Of a stretch of 64,000 bases of DNA, positions 11,703 to 23,560 are shown piece by piece (the stretch's first letter is position 1; each line of letters starts with the position of its first letter). Made by a program: the position numbers and the translations under genes. Source of the DNA: Ctenosaura bakeri (taxonomy: Eukaryota; Chordata; Lepidosauria; Squamata; Iguanidae); the NCBI GenBank assembly GCA_948474755.1, contig CAOLHI010001152.1, positions 1 to 64,000 on the forward strand, given 5' to 3'. Below the pieces are notes generated by a model, which saw only the letters and a list, made by a program, of their open reading frames with translations, had not been told where the DNA came from and did not search any database.

Positions 11703-13870
11703 AATATCTCTTCCTGTTGCTATTTGATCTAGATTCAGCTACTATCAGTGCAAATACGAGTGTCCTTCTCAGGGATAATAGTAGCTTTAAGAGGAGGAAT
11801 TTTAATTAGTACTGTGGTGGTGGTATTGGAAGTTTAACCTGTTTAGTGCCTGAAGTATTTTGATATAGCAAGTTCTCATTGATTAAGTGGTCTACCATGA
11901 CTAAGAGTTGGATCTAGGCCTAAAACAGCTGTGCAGCTAAAAATGAGATGGTCACTGCTATGTGCTGCATGGTCTTTAGGGAAGTCTTCCTTCCCTATGT
12001 GTATTAAGGAAGATGGAATGCCTCTTTAAAATTGGTTCTGCACATGTGGTGCTTGCAAATACTTGTATTAAAAATAATCTGGAAATTTAAAAAAGAAAAC
12101 TTCAAACGTGCTCTTTGGTAAGTTAGTTTCTATTCTCGATTTTTTTATTAGATTGAGAAGGTTTTAACTGATCTATCTATCCTGTCCTTTCAGTGCAACC
12201 CTATAATTCACAGAGAGTTTGGAAGTGCAGTTTTGCATTAAGAATCCATTTTTCTCTACTGTTGGAGTTTGAAAGCTCAGTTCAATGTAGGGAATTCCAA
12301 AAGGGGTGATAGATGTACCACAAATCCCTGGCAATCTCAGAATGTTGTTTTTATTAAACTCAGAGGTGTTTTTCCACTCTAAATATTTCATTGCAAATAA
12401 AAGCCCTGCTCTGTGTGAACTTGCAGCTGCTGGCACTCCAACCTGAGCTTGAAGCTGCTGTGAGCAAAGGCTAAATTCAATCTAGTGTGCAGACTGGGTG
12501 GTGAAGTGTTAAATCAGCTGTTTGCCTTGGCTTGGGGAGATCTGGAGTTGGCAAGATGATCTGGAGTTTCTTTGAGGGCAGGAGGCAAAGAAGGGTAGTG
12601 GGATATGGAGAGGTAGTGTGGGAGCAGCATCTGGGAAAAGGTGGAGAATTTTCATAATTTTGGGTGGCAAGCCCTCACACAGAGAAGGAGTCTGAATGCT
12701 ATGAGTGTCAGCACCAAAGGGGACTCCTTGTGTACATATCTTGGCCAGATTGGAGGTGCTACTTTTCAGGAGCGAATGAAAGGGCAGCTGAGAGGGGAGA
12801 AAAAGGAAACGAAAATGAATAGACAGCTTAATACATTTAGTTAGTACATTGGCACACTGAGGCTGCACAGTTAATGTGCTTTTGGCTATTCTGAATGCCA
12901 GGGCTTGGGAGATTGGGTAATAACCCTAGCTTTTAAAGTCCATGGTTGTCAAATAGTCTGTTTTCGTGGCAAAGGATCCCAGTTTCCAGAGACGCAAAAG
13001 CACATGACTTGAGTGGCTGTTCTGTTTTCAGCATTGAAAAGTGTGAGGTCTGTTTGGAAGATCAGAACATTTTTCATGCTTTTAGATAGCCAAAAGAGGA
13101 AGGACTCACTGTGCATTCTCATCCAGAGCAGCAGTGAAGCTCTGGATTTAATAGTTGGATTTAATACCTCCACTTCATTCTTGCTTTAAGTTGCTGGTTG
13201 TAAAATGTATTAAGCCAGCCCTGCGATATTGGGGTTGCCACTTGCTCATTCCTCTGAGTGGGTCTCCAAGCTTCTGCCATAAAATCTGCGCTTGATGTCA
13301 CTCAGTGCCATTGGGGGCCTATTTTGTTCCCTACGCAAGGTGAACTGCTTGTACCTCCCCAATTGCTAAATTCAATTTTCAAAAACAGGTGTCTTATGAA
13401 AAAATGAAAAGCACACACATTAAAACTGCTAAATATATTTTAAATTGCAAGAATGTACAGCTACAAACAGAACCACATTGTCAATTTAGAAGAATAAGAG
13501 ATTTTTTCCTTAGCCAAAAAATCACTGATTTTAAAAAATAAAAACAAAAATGTATATTAAAAAGATAAATAAAAACAGAATATAGATTTTTGTCATAATT
13601 TTTTATAATTCATTTTACTCCATAGGCCATTCTGGTATTTATCTTAAAGTAGGTAAATAAATAAATAAAAAGCAAATTGTCAGTTGCATTTTTTAAAAAT
13701 AAAAGTTCAAAATACCTACATAATCTTTATAAAACTGTGCCCCTCAAAGGTCAGTATTGTGTCCTTCTGAGGTCTACACCCTAGGCAGCTGGCTCCCTGG
13801 TTGGCCTAATGATAGCACCGGCTCTGATGGCACCACTTTAACACAGCCAGATTAACTTTTCATATCCAAG
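11703..13870. other. Intronic stretch with no recognised feature
   Basis: AT-rich throughout, with poly-A/T-rich DNA at 13430-13720. No coding or repeat family was identified. Confidence 0.55.
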
Positions 13871-13878
13871 TACAGCTT

Positions 13879-14088
13879 CAGTGGCGGAGTATGGAGTTTG
13901 TGGAGTAGGGGCAGGGCTACGGCAAGGGGGCATGGCCACTGTGCATGGGAGCATGGCTGCTGTGTGTGGGGGTGTGATCGGGGCACATGGGGATGTGGCT
14001 AAGGCACATGGGGGCATGGCTATGGGCCAGGATGCCCCCAAAACATTATTGCCTGGGGTGAACTGCCCTCCCCGTCCCTACACAGCTG
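13879..14088 (+). mobile_element. hAT-like MITE carrying a minisatellite (copy 1)
   Basis: It starts cagtggcggagtatgg and ends ccctacacagctg. It is flanked by the identical 8-bp duplication tacagctt (13871-13878 and 14089-14096), typical of hAT insertion. The interior repeats GC-rich units of about 20 bp like catgggggcatggct. There is no coding capacity. Confidence 0.8.
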
Positions 14089-14579
14089 TACAGCTTATAA
14101 CTTTGAAAGAATTGCATGATCAGTTTGAAATCTCAGGATTTCCCAAAACATTTTGTACTCCCTGTGCAAAATCAGTATGTCAAGATCAGTGCTGGAACTA
14201 CTGGACATGGAAGGGTGTTTTCATGTGGGAGAAGGAAATAGCAATGTGCTGCTTCCTTAATTATACACACACTTCCACACACAACCCTTTATTAGATGCT
14301 GTTTTAGAAGCAGTATGGGTGTCAAATGGTAAAACTGAAATAAACTGAGAAGGGTTTATTGATTTCATTATGGGTTCCCCTACTCCCCTACCCAACACTT
14401 TGCATACTTGTCAAGTTAACTTTTATTCAAGAGGTGGAACACGGATGTTTCTGGACTTCCCTTTCTCATGCTGCATTCAGCCACAGCGAGTTCTCCTGTA
14501 CTGTTCCCATTCTCAATGAATGTGCAAATTTGTACTGTCTTTGTAATGACTTTGGAAAAATTGGCTGTATTTTTCCATA

Positions 14580-14580
<1 letters not shown>

Positions 14581-14615
<35 letters not shown>

Positions 14616-14835
14616 GTGCCTTCAAGCTGTTTCTGACTTAAGGTGATCTAAAGGCAAACCTGTCACAAGGTTTTCTTGGCAAGATTTGTTCAGAGGGGGT
14701 TTGCCTTTGCCTTCCTTTGAGGTTGAGAGAGTGTGGCTTGCCTATGGTCACCCAGCGTTTCCATGGCTGAACAAGGATTCAAACCCTGGTCTCCAGAGTT
14801 GTTGTCCAATGCTCAAACCACTATGCCACACTAGA
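14581..14835 (-). mobile_element. tRNA-derived SINE with GTT tail (copy 2)
   Basis: The (GTT)12 tail (14582-14615) is followed by tgtgccttcaagctgtttctg and the body ggtcacccagcgtttccatgg. The reversed head reads caaaccctggtctccagag...caaaccactatgccacac. This is the longest copy of the family in the window. Confidence 0.82.
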
Positions 14836-16438
14836 TCTCATCCCATTGTATTGCATCATATCTTATTGTATATGATGGTTATTCATGGTGTCATAAGGCA
14901 GGTGTGGCCTAGCCCATATTGAAGCCCTTCTGAGCACCCTTGGGGGCAATTTTGCCATATCTTTGTCCAGCCTTCTTAAAACAGGAAATAAGCACAGAAG
15001 GATAAGTTCAGAGGAGAGCTTGGAAAAATTATTTACATGGACTATGGCCCTCACAATCCTGTGGCCCACCAGTGGTTATGCTGACTAGATAATTAATTGG
15101 GCTATTATTCATCTCTGATATATACATAGCCTCTGTGCAAACGAAAGGTTCTCCTGTAAATACTGCCTCTAAGATTTCTTTTCTTTCATTCAGTTCTAAT
15201 GAATATTGGATAAAATAAAATAAAAAATAGATATCCAGTAAAAAATATTGGATATACATTCATAACAAGATTTCAGAATGGCTTAACTGTAAGTTTCCAT
15301 TGTCCCCCAAACTGTATCTGTTAAACATAACTCATGAATTAGACTCCTTAGCGATAAAAAAGCAGTGGAGAATATTACTATACTTAATAACCGTGGCAAG
15401 AGTAGTATTTGCAAAACACTAGAAAAAGAATGAAACCCCAGAACCAGAAGAATGGCAGCATGCTATCCTGGAAGTAAAAAAAAAACATGGATATACTAAC
15501 ACAAATCTTCAAAGGTAAAAACGAAGAAAAAACTAAAAAGGAATGGGCATCGGTGATCAAAAATCTTCTGTAAATGCAAGACGAACTTACTGACAAACTA
15601 AACAATTACTGAAATTAGTGTACTACTGCATATGTAAAATGAATTAGTTACAGTATTAGAATGAGACCACAAACAGTAATGCAACCAAAACTCAGCAGTA
15701 CAGATTATGGGCTAGGTGATAAATACAAAGAGTAAGTGGGTAGGAAAATATTATTTATTTAGAAACACAGATGGTTATACAGTCAATTAAATGTGGGTGA
15801 CCCACAGAATGTGGTAGTTGATATATTGTCCTTTTTTTTTATCCCACTCTTCCTTTCAAGCAGCATATCTCATATTATTTTTACTAGTTTCTCAACTAAG
15901 AGATACTGAGATGCTTTCCGCTGTCATTCCCTGTTAAAGACACATTAGGGGTTTTTTTGTCATATACATTTTAGCTTATTAATCAGTTTATTAATTTTAT
16001 CTCCTTTTAGTAGTTTGGCAATTTTGACTATACACAGAGCTTTGATTTTGGATGATTCAGGGATGTCCTGTAACAGGCATCTTCTGAATGAAGAGGAAGG
16101 CTTATCTCCTTTTGGATGGCATTTGCCATCTGTAGCTTTTACATGCCATTATATTTTAAATTTTTATTTTAATTGAAGTCTGCAGCCTAATTAATTGAAA
16201 GCAATCAAAATATGTAGAACTTCTTAATTCCAATAATTAGTGTATGGAAGTTAGCAAACCTAGACTTGAATCTAATTTCTGTTTGTAGCTACAGTAAATC
16301 CACTAAATCAATTGCTGGATGATAAGTCACTGCTTAAGTTTACTTGCATTGTTAGCATGGTCATAAATGCTTTGTGAAACTGTTTCTCAGCCTTTTGTCC
16401 TGTTTTGCTGTTGGCAATGAAGCCGTGGATGTGCTTTT
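14836..16438. other. Intronic stretch with no recognised feature
   Basis: AT-rich with scattered poly-A runs. I see no repeat family or exon. Confidence 0.55.
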
Positions 16439-16440
16439 TA

Positions 16441-16894
16441 AAGCAGATGCCCTCCACATTTGCAGGTTTAAATTTCACAGATTTTATTATTGGCAAGTTT
16501 CTCCAACCCCTGGCCCCCTACTCAGGCACTTCCTTCTTTATGGCTCTGATCAGGCCACACAGCCCTTTAAAAACCTACCCCTGATCCTCCTCCTCCAGCT
16601 GAGGATAGCTCATAACCCAATTTCTCAACACCACAAACCCTCTCCTGATGCCCCCTCCCAAATGCAAGGAAATGTAGGGCCACCATGCCCTTCCACCCTC
16701 TTCCTCTCTCTGACTTTGTTTGAACCCTAGGTGCCCATTCTCCCCAGCATGCCTTAGCCCCCTTCCCACTGACACACACACACATGTGCACGCGCACACG
16801 CACACACATTCACATACACTTTGATATATGTGATTTTTCCACTTTTGCAGGGAATCCTGAGCCCCTAACTCCAGCAAATGTGGAGGACTGCCTG
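16441..16894. mobile_element. pogo/Tigger-like MITE, diverged copy
   Basis: The ends aagcagatgccctccacatttg and agcaaatgtggaggactgcctg are inverted repeats of the same family as 50615-50999. TA occurs at 16439-16440 and 16895-16896. A CA-rich simple repeat lies within (16772-16809). Confidence 0.7.
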
Positions 16895-16896
16895 TA

Positions 16897-18519
16897 GTGG
16901 TTAAAACATACTTACCACATGCTTTACCTTGCCCTCTCCCTAGCAAGCTCAGGTCATTGTACATGGATTTTGCCGCTACCTATTCATTTTATTTTTACAA
17001 CACCATGAGAGAGTCATACACAGGGGCTAGCTCAGGATCACCCAGTCAGCCTATTCAATGGGCAAATTTTTTTACCTGTTTTTCCCCTTCCATTTGCATG
17101 TACCCATTGCATATAGGGTACAGATTCCAGACTGACTCCACCGAAATTGCAAAGACTGTGAAGTCACAAAGGGGACCCCAGGAAACCTGCCAAGACATCA
17201 GAGTCATCAACCAACAGGAGTTCCCAGAATGAGGCCACATCTATGGGAATGCTGGGAAGGGTAGATTCTTGATTAGCATTTCATTGTAATGTACACTAGC
17301 AGGCTTCTTTCCTCTTCAACTTCCCCTTTATGTTTTTTAAAAGAATGGCCTGATTCTTTTCCCTGACCCAGAGGAAACTGGCATTTGACGCTGTGTGTGA
17401 TACAATTGTGTTCTTGCAAGAACAGGCACTCAGGGGAAGAAATGGAGAGAAGGGGAATGGCTTTTCTTTAATCCTTTAAAACAAAGGCAATGGAGGGTAC
17501 GGGAAATGGTTTAAAGGAGAAGGAATGGTGCAGAAGAGACACAGCTATGTTGTAAATCACTTTAATGTGTTTGGTCCAGAAAAATTTCAAGTGTTGTCCC
17601 CAAAGCTGGATCAAGCTAGTTGAGGCCCTGGAGCAGTTTTAGAGATGACCCCCTCAGACCTGTGGGCAGCTCTAGGAGTGGTATTACGAACATTGTTACT
17701 TAAGGAATAGACAATAACTACAAAATGCAATAGAGAGGAACACAGAATCCAGAGAGGTTAATCCATTTTCATCTCTGCAGCTTTAGGGAGACCTCATGCA
17801 TTTTGACGTGGTTGCTCACATAACACACACAATCTTGACGATAACAAAATGAAAACTCCATTGCAACCCATTAGAAAGGAGACACAGAGAACATACTTAC
17901 AAAACTGAGTGTATGGGAATGGGATGGTGATGATGTTGCTGCTGTTGCTACTGAACAACTCCACCACTATTGCTTCATATTCTAAGAGAAACTAAAATCC
18001 AGTTGTTAATCAGAAAGCTTTCCTCAGATCACCAATGTCCATGTTTACTCAGAAGTGAAAGCGAGAAGCAGCACAGTACAAAAGGACCACTTATGTCTGT
18101 TCAGAAGGATGAACTAGATTACTCAGGAGAAAACATTTTATTTAATAAATCCATATTCCACCTTATTCTCTATACGGCATCCAAAACCTGGGGGGCATAG
18201 TGTGTTTAAAGCCACACAAAAGCATTCCTTTCAGGCCTGTTTGTCTTTTTTCAGCATTGTACAATGAAGCTGAAGAGTGTATAAAGTGTATAAAATTGAG
18301 TGAGAGAGAGAGAGAGAGAAAGATCCATTCAGTCTAGTCATAAATATACTCACTATTTCCCTTGGCAGATACCCATTCACTGCTGGAGAAACAGCACACC
18401 CACAAACATACATACATAATTCTCCTAGAAGACACACACGGAACACATGTAGACCTGCCTAACCACTCCTCACAGAAAAGACACATAAGCAAATCTTCAC
18501 CCAGTTCAGCTTCTATCTT
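16897..18519. other. Intronic stretch with no recognised feature
   Basis: Only a short (GA)n repeat at 18299-18320 stands out. Confidence 0.55.
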
Positions 18520-19375
18520 TCCTGTCTCCCTGACCTTACGTGGCTCAGCAGATACACAACTCAGCAGTATTATATGCTAAAAAGAGTAGTAGTACTTGGG
18601 ATTATTGTTGATCATAACTTCAGTGTGAGCCAGCAGTGTGATGTTGCAGCAAAGAAGGCAAATGCTATTTTATCCTGCATTCATAGAAGCACAAGTTCCA
18701 AGTCCAGGGAAGTAATAATCCCACTGTATGCTGCACTGGTCAGGCTCATCGGAATTGAGGTGAACTGTATTTTGGAACTATAGTACATGAGCTCACACTG
18801 GCAATGTGGAAGAGAACAAACCATTAAGATCCCAAGCTGTCCCCTGCATTCCTTCCTAGCAATGTCTCGTTATCTGTCTTCAACTGCATTCTCAGGCTAG
18901 TACTAGCATAGCATCTACTTCAAGGCCACTAATTTACTACTCTAATTCCCATATCACTGAGTGCTCGACATGTGGTCACCTCATTTTAAGAAGGATATAG
19001 AAAAGCTGGAGCAGGTTCAGAGAAGGGCAACAAGAATAAGAGGTATGGAGAACAAAACGTGAGGAAAGATGGAAGAAACTGGGCATGTTCAGCCTGGTGA
19101 AGAGCCATGGTGACGAGTGCGCTCTTTAAATGCCTCCAGGGCTGTCTCAGAGAGGAGGTGATGAGCCTGTTCTTCACTATACCCCAGAAGTTAGGACCAG
19201 GTCTAATGGTTTTAATTTACAGGAGTAGATTTTGATTGAACATGATTAGAAGGAACTTCTTGACAGTAAGAGTGGTTTGGGAATGGAACCAGTTATGTTG
19301 AGTAGTAGGACCTCCTTCTTGGGATGTCTTTATAAAGAGGTGGGGCAGCTTCCAATTGTCTGATTCTATGACTCT
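18520..19375 (+). mobile_element. CR1-like LINE 3' fragment
   Basis: The peptide VLGIIVDHNFSVSQQCDVAA followed by KKANAILSCIHRST and SREVIIPLYAALVR (about 18590-18750) is CR1 ORF2 C-terminal sequence. About 190 bp of unrelated DNA (roughly 18783-18975) interrupts it before tcacctcattttaagaagg resumes. It ends near tgattctatgactctg, a CR1-like tail. It is decayed. Confidence 0.8.
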
Positions 19376-21687
19376 GTCTCAATCTACTGGGAGCACCACT
19401 TACTCCAGCTTTCCATGTGTTCTGTAAGACAGGGTAGACAGGCAAGTAAGGCAGGCTATGGAAGCATAAGTGACTGCCCATTGCAAACAAGAAAATTCTA
19501 CTGCCTTCCCTGCCCTTTCTTCTACCTTTGGCTGCTGGACTGGGAGAGTGTTCTGTGGATGCCCAGCCCATGGAAATGTTCAGTGGCTATCCCACTAGGG
19601 ACAGAACAGTGTCCTGTGTGTGCACACTAAGGGCAAAGAGATTATTTATATGGGTGTATGAGGGAGGGAGGGAGGTAAAGAACGTGAGCTGTAGGGGAAA
19701 AATGCTTGAATACTGTGGCTAGACCGGAGCTGTACATTCTTATGTTTCCTATTCTTATGTTTCCTTCTTTTATTTCTACAAAAAGCATATCCTTTCCTAT
19801 GCAAGCACCCTCCCCCCAACCTCAGTTATTTGTGTCAAGGACTTGGCACAGGAAAAAAAGTAATTCTTTTAATAATTTCTTTTGCATAGTGGCCTGGATT
19901 TTGATTACTTTTCCTTTTATACTTAATGGATTGATCTTCTGGCTTTTAGACATTCATATATAAAGGGTTGCCAATGCATGCCAGTTTTCTTAGATGGAAA
20001 CATCCACAGCAAAGAAATCTCAGTGTGTATTTTGATTTCAGCTGAGTGAACCTTGTTAATGACATATTGTGTTAGATAATCAATAGAAAAAAGGAATGCC
20101 TCAGGTTCTTGAGTTTTCCTCATTAATTCAGATGGAGGATATACTATCTTCTTATCACTTAATATGGGAAGTTCCTTACTGTTTCCAACCGCTGACATTT
20201 CCAGTTAAAAGACCAGGTAGCAGGTGTTGGGAGGGACTTCTGCCTGAAACCCTGGAAAACTATGACCAGTGAGAGCAGGTAGTGTTGAGCTGGATGAATA
20301 ATCCTTGACAGGATTAAAAAACAAAAACAAACATCGGTATTTATATAGTTATGATGTGCTGCCTTTTGTCGTTGTTCCAAAATCTTTTCATTCTGGTTTT
20401 TAAAAGAACTTTCCCCCCCGAAAAGGGGGGTATTACTCATCTTTACACCCCAGGGTTTGATTATCTGACTGGCCATGGAAATGCAATGGGTGACCTAGTG
20501 TGTATAACACACTCTCAGCCCCAGTAAACTCCATCATAGGTTCACTTTAAGGTTGCTGTAAGTCATAAACAATGTGAAGCCACACAGCAACAACAAAGCC
20601 ATTATGAAACAAAATGACGGTGTCTCTTTAATTCACTTTGTTTGCAGATCTGTTATTTTAATAGGGTTTTTTCCCCCAGAGGAGAAAAAAGGATGCAATT
20701 AATTACAAATAATGCAATTAATACTGAAGTCCTGTTGAAATGAGAACATATTGTATTTTTTACCTTGGAGCTTTCACAGGAGAAGAAAACCTGTGGGATT
20801 TTTCTATAAAGTGGCTGTAAAAATCTTGCTATAAAGAGTGGTAATAGATTAAACCCATATATCTGAACTTCCTTGGTAAATCTTGGTAGAGCTTCTTGGT
20901 TCTAGTGCTGAGAATTATATAGTTTTTGCCTCTGCTTTGCCATCAATTCTTAGTAGTCTGCCATTTTATTTCCTTTTCAAAGAGTAGATAAAATGCATAA
21001 TGATAGACCACTATAGTTGTTCTTTGAAAGCAACTTAGTACACAGGAAGCAAGGGGAGGAAAAGGTTTTCATTCTGTTTCCTGCCATGAAGCACCTTAGA
21101 CTGTGCATGTGAGCTCATGGTTGGCTGTTTGTAAGGATTTTTCCTCCCCCCACACAAAGCAGATCCTAATCATATTTACTCAGAAGCAAGTCCAATTGAT
21201 TTCAAAGGAACACATCCATATCGGTATGATTAGGACCACCGTTCTCTTTAAAAATCAATTCAAGGGTGGGTCAGAGAAAAACAAATAAAATGGAGAGAGT
21301 AAATAAAACTATAAGAATAGCTCTTATGGATGGGACTAAAGGTCTGTGTAGTTCAGCATCCTGGGTCACATTTTCTAGACTACAGCTTGCAGAACCCCCC
21401 AGGCAAGAAGGCCAATGGCTGTAGTGAATTTTCCAAGTATTGATTCTGCTTCTAATGTTCTCCAGACGGATACCTCTGGAAAGGCTTAAAGCAGAACTTT
21501 AGGATGACTTCTGTCATTTTTGTGCATATCATCAAACACAGACAAACAGAGAGATACATTATGTTATATACTGATAATAGTATATAGAACAAAATATATA
21601 ATAATATAGCTATAAATACTTTGTAACAAGTACTTTATAACAAGGAAAATATGTTGGGCACTAAAGGTAGTCCAGACATTCTAAAAC
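19376..21687. other. Intronic stretch, mostly unassigned
   Basis: Apart from the SINE fragment at 20467-20600, nothing is recognised. A weak fold-back scrap lies near 21365-21440. Confidence 0.5.
20467..20600 (+). mobile_element. tRNA-derived SINE fragment (copy 3)
   Basis: The plus-strand body ccatggaaatgcaatgggtgacc, then cataggttcactttaaggttg and taagtcataaacaatgtgaag, ends in caacaacaaa. The tRNA-like head is missing. Confidence 0.7.
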
Positions 21688-21695
21688 ATGGTGAG

Positions 21696-21886
21696 CAGTC
21701 ATGTAGGGACAGGGTGGTGATGGGAGTGGTCTGCCCCCAGTGGCAATGTTGTAGCCATGCCCCTGGGTGCTGCGGCCATGCCCCCACATGTTGTGGCCAT
21801 GTCTCCACATACCATGGCCGTGCCTCTAGCACCATAGCCCCGCTCCTCTTCTGCCCCTACTCCATGCACTCCAAGCTCCGCCACTG
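21696..21886 (-). mobile_element. hAT-like MITE carrying a minisatellite (copy 2)
   Basis: This is the same family in reverse: it starts cagtcatgtagggac and ends aagctccgccactg. The exact 8-bp duplication atggtgag lies at 21688-21695 and 21887-21894. The interior units resemble gccatgcccccacatgttgtg. Confidence 0.8.
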
Positions 21887-22071
21887 ATGGTGAGAGACAA
21901 TGTTGTTATTGGGTAGTTTTGAAGTGTGTGCGTGCGTGCGTGTAGTATGGTAATGGTGGAAACACATTGAAGTTGCCTACTGATTTGATGCCTTTTCCTT
22001 GAAGTGCATTGGATGTCCTCTTTTGAAACACAGAGCCAAACAACACCTTAGGCAAAATGCAGTAAATTAAT

Positions 22072-22240
22072 TGTTGTTGTTGCTGTTGTGTGCCTTCAAG
22101 TTGTTTCTGACTTACAGTGACCCTAAAGTGAACCTATCATGGGGTTTTCTGGGGCTGAGACTATGTGATGTGCCCAAAGTCACCCAGTGGGTTTCCATGG
22201 CCAAGTGGGGAATCAAACCCTGATCTCCAGGGTTACAGGG
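22072..22240 (-). mobile_element. tRNA-derived SINE fragment (copy 4)
   Basis: It reads ttgttgttgttgctgttgtg, then gtgccttcaagttgtttctg, cacccagtgggtttccatgg and aatcaaaccctgatctccagg. The head is truncated at the B box. Confidence 0.78.
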
Positions 22241-22504
22241 CAGGATAATGCTTGCTAAAGTGGAAGGCAATAAGAAAAGAGGAAGACCACCTTAGAGGTG
22301 GATAGACTCAACCAAGGAAGCAAAATCTTAGCAGGGCTGTTAATAACAGGATGTCTTGGAGGGAAACAGCATCAGGGTGCCAGAGAAGAGAACGGGACTA
22401 TTGAATTTGCTCTGTACCACCGAAGCTAGCCTGATGGTCCCCATAGCCAGAGCTGAAGAAGCTGCTGCTCCGGTCTCCTTTTGCACACAGAATGAAAGGA
22501 GGTG

Positions 22505-22676
22505 CCATCTTGTTCTCTGGGGCATCCACATCGATGCACACCCTGGCCACACCCCCACATGCCCTGGCCACACCCATGCACCGTGGCCACGCCCCCATGC
22601 ACAATGGTCACATACCTCGTGCTGTAGCCCCCTCCCCCTTCTGCCCCCCCCCCACACACTCCAAGCTCCGCCACTG
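22505..22676 (-). mobile_element. hAT-like MITE carrying a minisatellite (copy 3, one end clear)
   Basis: The right end ctccaagctccgccactg and interior units such as ggccacgcccccatgcac match copy 2. The left end and target duplication could not be fixed, so the start is approximate. Confidence 0.6.
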
Positions 22677-23153
22677 CATCTGTTGGGAAGAAAAAGTTTT
22701 CTGTTTGCCACTCTTGAGTTTCTCAGTAGTAAAGTCTTTGGATCAGCTGCTTCTCCCATTTGTGCTGATAGACAGGAATTCTGAACATCTTCTAGTGGGA
22801 AAAACTTGCAGCAAGGTTAGTCTCATTCCTGCCTACTGCCCTGACAGGAAACTCATGATTTTGTTCCTCGCTCCATCTGAAAATTGACTGCTCCTCACTT
22901 CTTCTTCATGATCTGCTCCCTTATTTCTAATTCGTAATCAATTCTCCCTTCAAACTTACTTTGTAAAAGAAAAAAATATATTTTGTCTTCCTTCCTTTCC
23001 TTGAAAAGAAAAGAGAAATAGACCAACAGTGATGTTGAAGGCATCTAACAATAATAAGAAAATATATAAAAGAGGTGTTATGCTTAAAAGACACTGACAT
23101 GCATGTGCAAATTGTGGCTAAAAGCATCACAGTGTACCAATAGAAAACTGAGA
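22677..23153. other. Intronic stretch immediately left of DIRS copy A
   Basis: AT-rich sequence. The insertion junction reads aaaactgaga|ttcttcttcg. Nothing else is seen. Confidence 0.55.
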
Positions 23154-23169
23154 TTCTTCTTCGTGGTCT

Positions 23170-23314
23170 CTGTGCCTCATACAATAGGAGCTTTCGCGCC
23201 TGCGCGGTAGCGTTCGGAAGATTCTAGAGCTCGCTGGCTTGGCGGAGGGAGCCCCTCCCCCCCGGTCGTACTGCGCATGCTCCTCCCGCCGAGCCGCGGT
23301 CTCTCCTCAGTTCT
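23170..23314 (+). repeat. DIRS copy A left inverted terminal repeat
   Basis: This runs from ctgtgcctcatacaatagg to ctcctcagttct and is the inverse complement, with few differences, of 29042-29185. It is GC-rich and contains tgcgcatgc and gcgcctgcgcgg motifs that resemble NRF1 sites. The promoter for the element RNA is expected in this region. That last point is inference. Confidence 0.9.
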
Positions 23315-23560
23315 TTCTTGTCCGCCTCAGCGTACAGAAGGTTCTTCTCGTTGGCTTGCATTTCTTGCTGCGTAGTTGTTGGATTTGGATTCGGAATTGA
23401 CCTCGGACTGTTTCTTGACTTCCCTTCGGTTTTCGGTACGTTTTGCACGGTTTTTTTTTTTGGACTTTTGGACTGTTTTTGGCTTTTTCCTCGGCTGGGT
23501 CTTCGACTCGGCGCGGCGTCTTCGGACTCTCCCCCTCTCCTCGCCCTTGCCCCGCGGTTT

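Noticed and set aside
14416..14625. Frame with a run of Asn residues
   Set aside because: This is a translation of the (GTT)n tail of a SINE.
18299..18320. Possible regulatory GAGA tract
   Set aside because: It is a short simple repeat with no accompanying signal.
23318..23560. Extension of copy A gag upstream to an ATG in the 5' region
   Set aside because: The extension is an oddly Phe/Leu/Cys-rich stretch over a poly-T run of variable length. The ATG just before the zinc motif is common to all three copies. The 3-base difference in the poly-T run between A and B keeps it open, so a longer start is not fully excluded.
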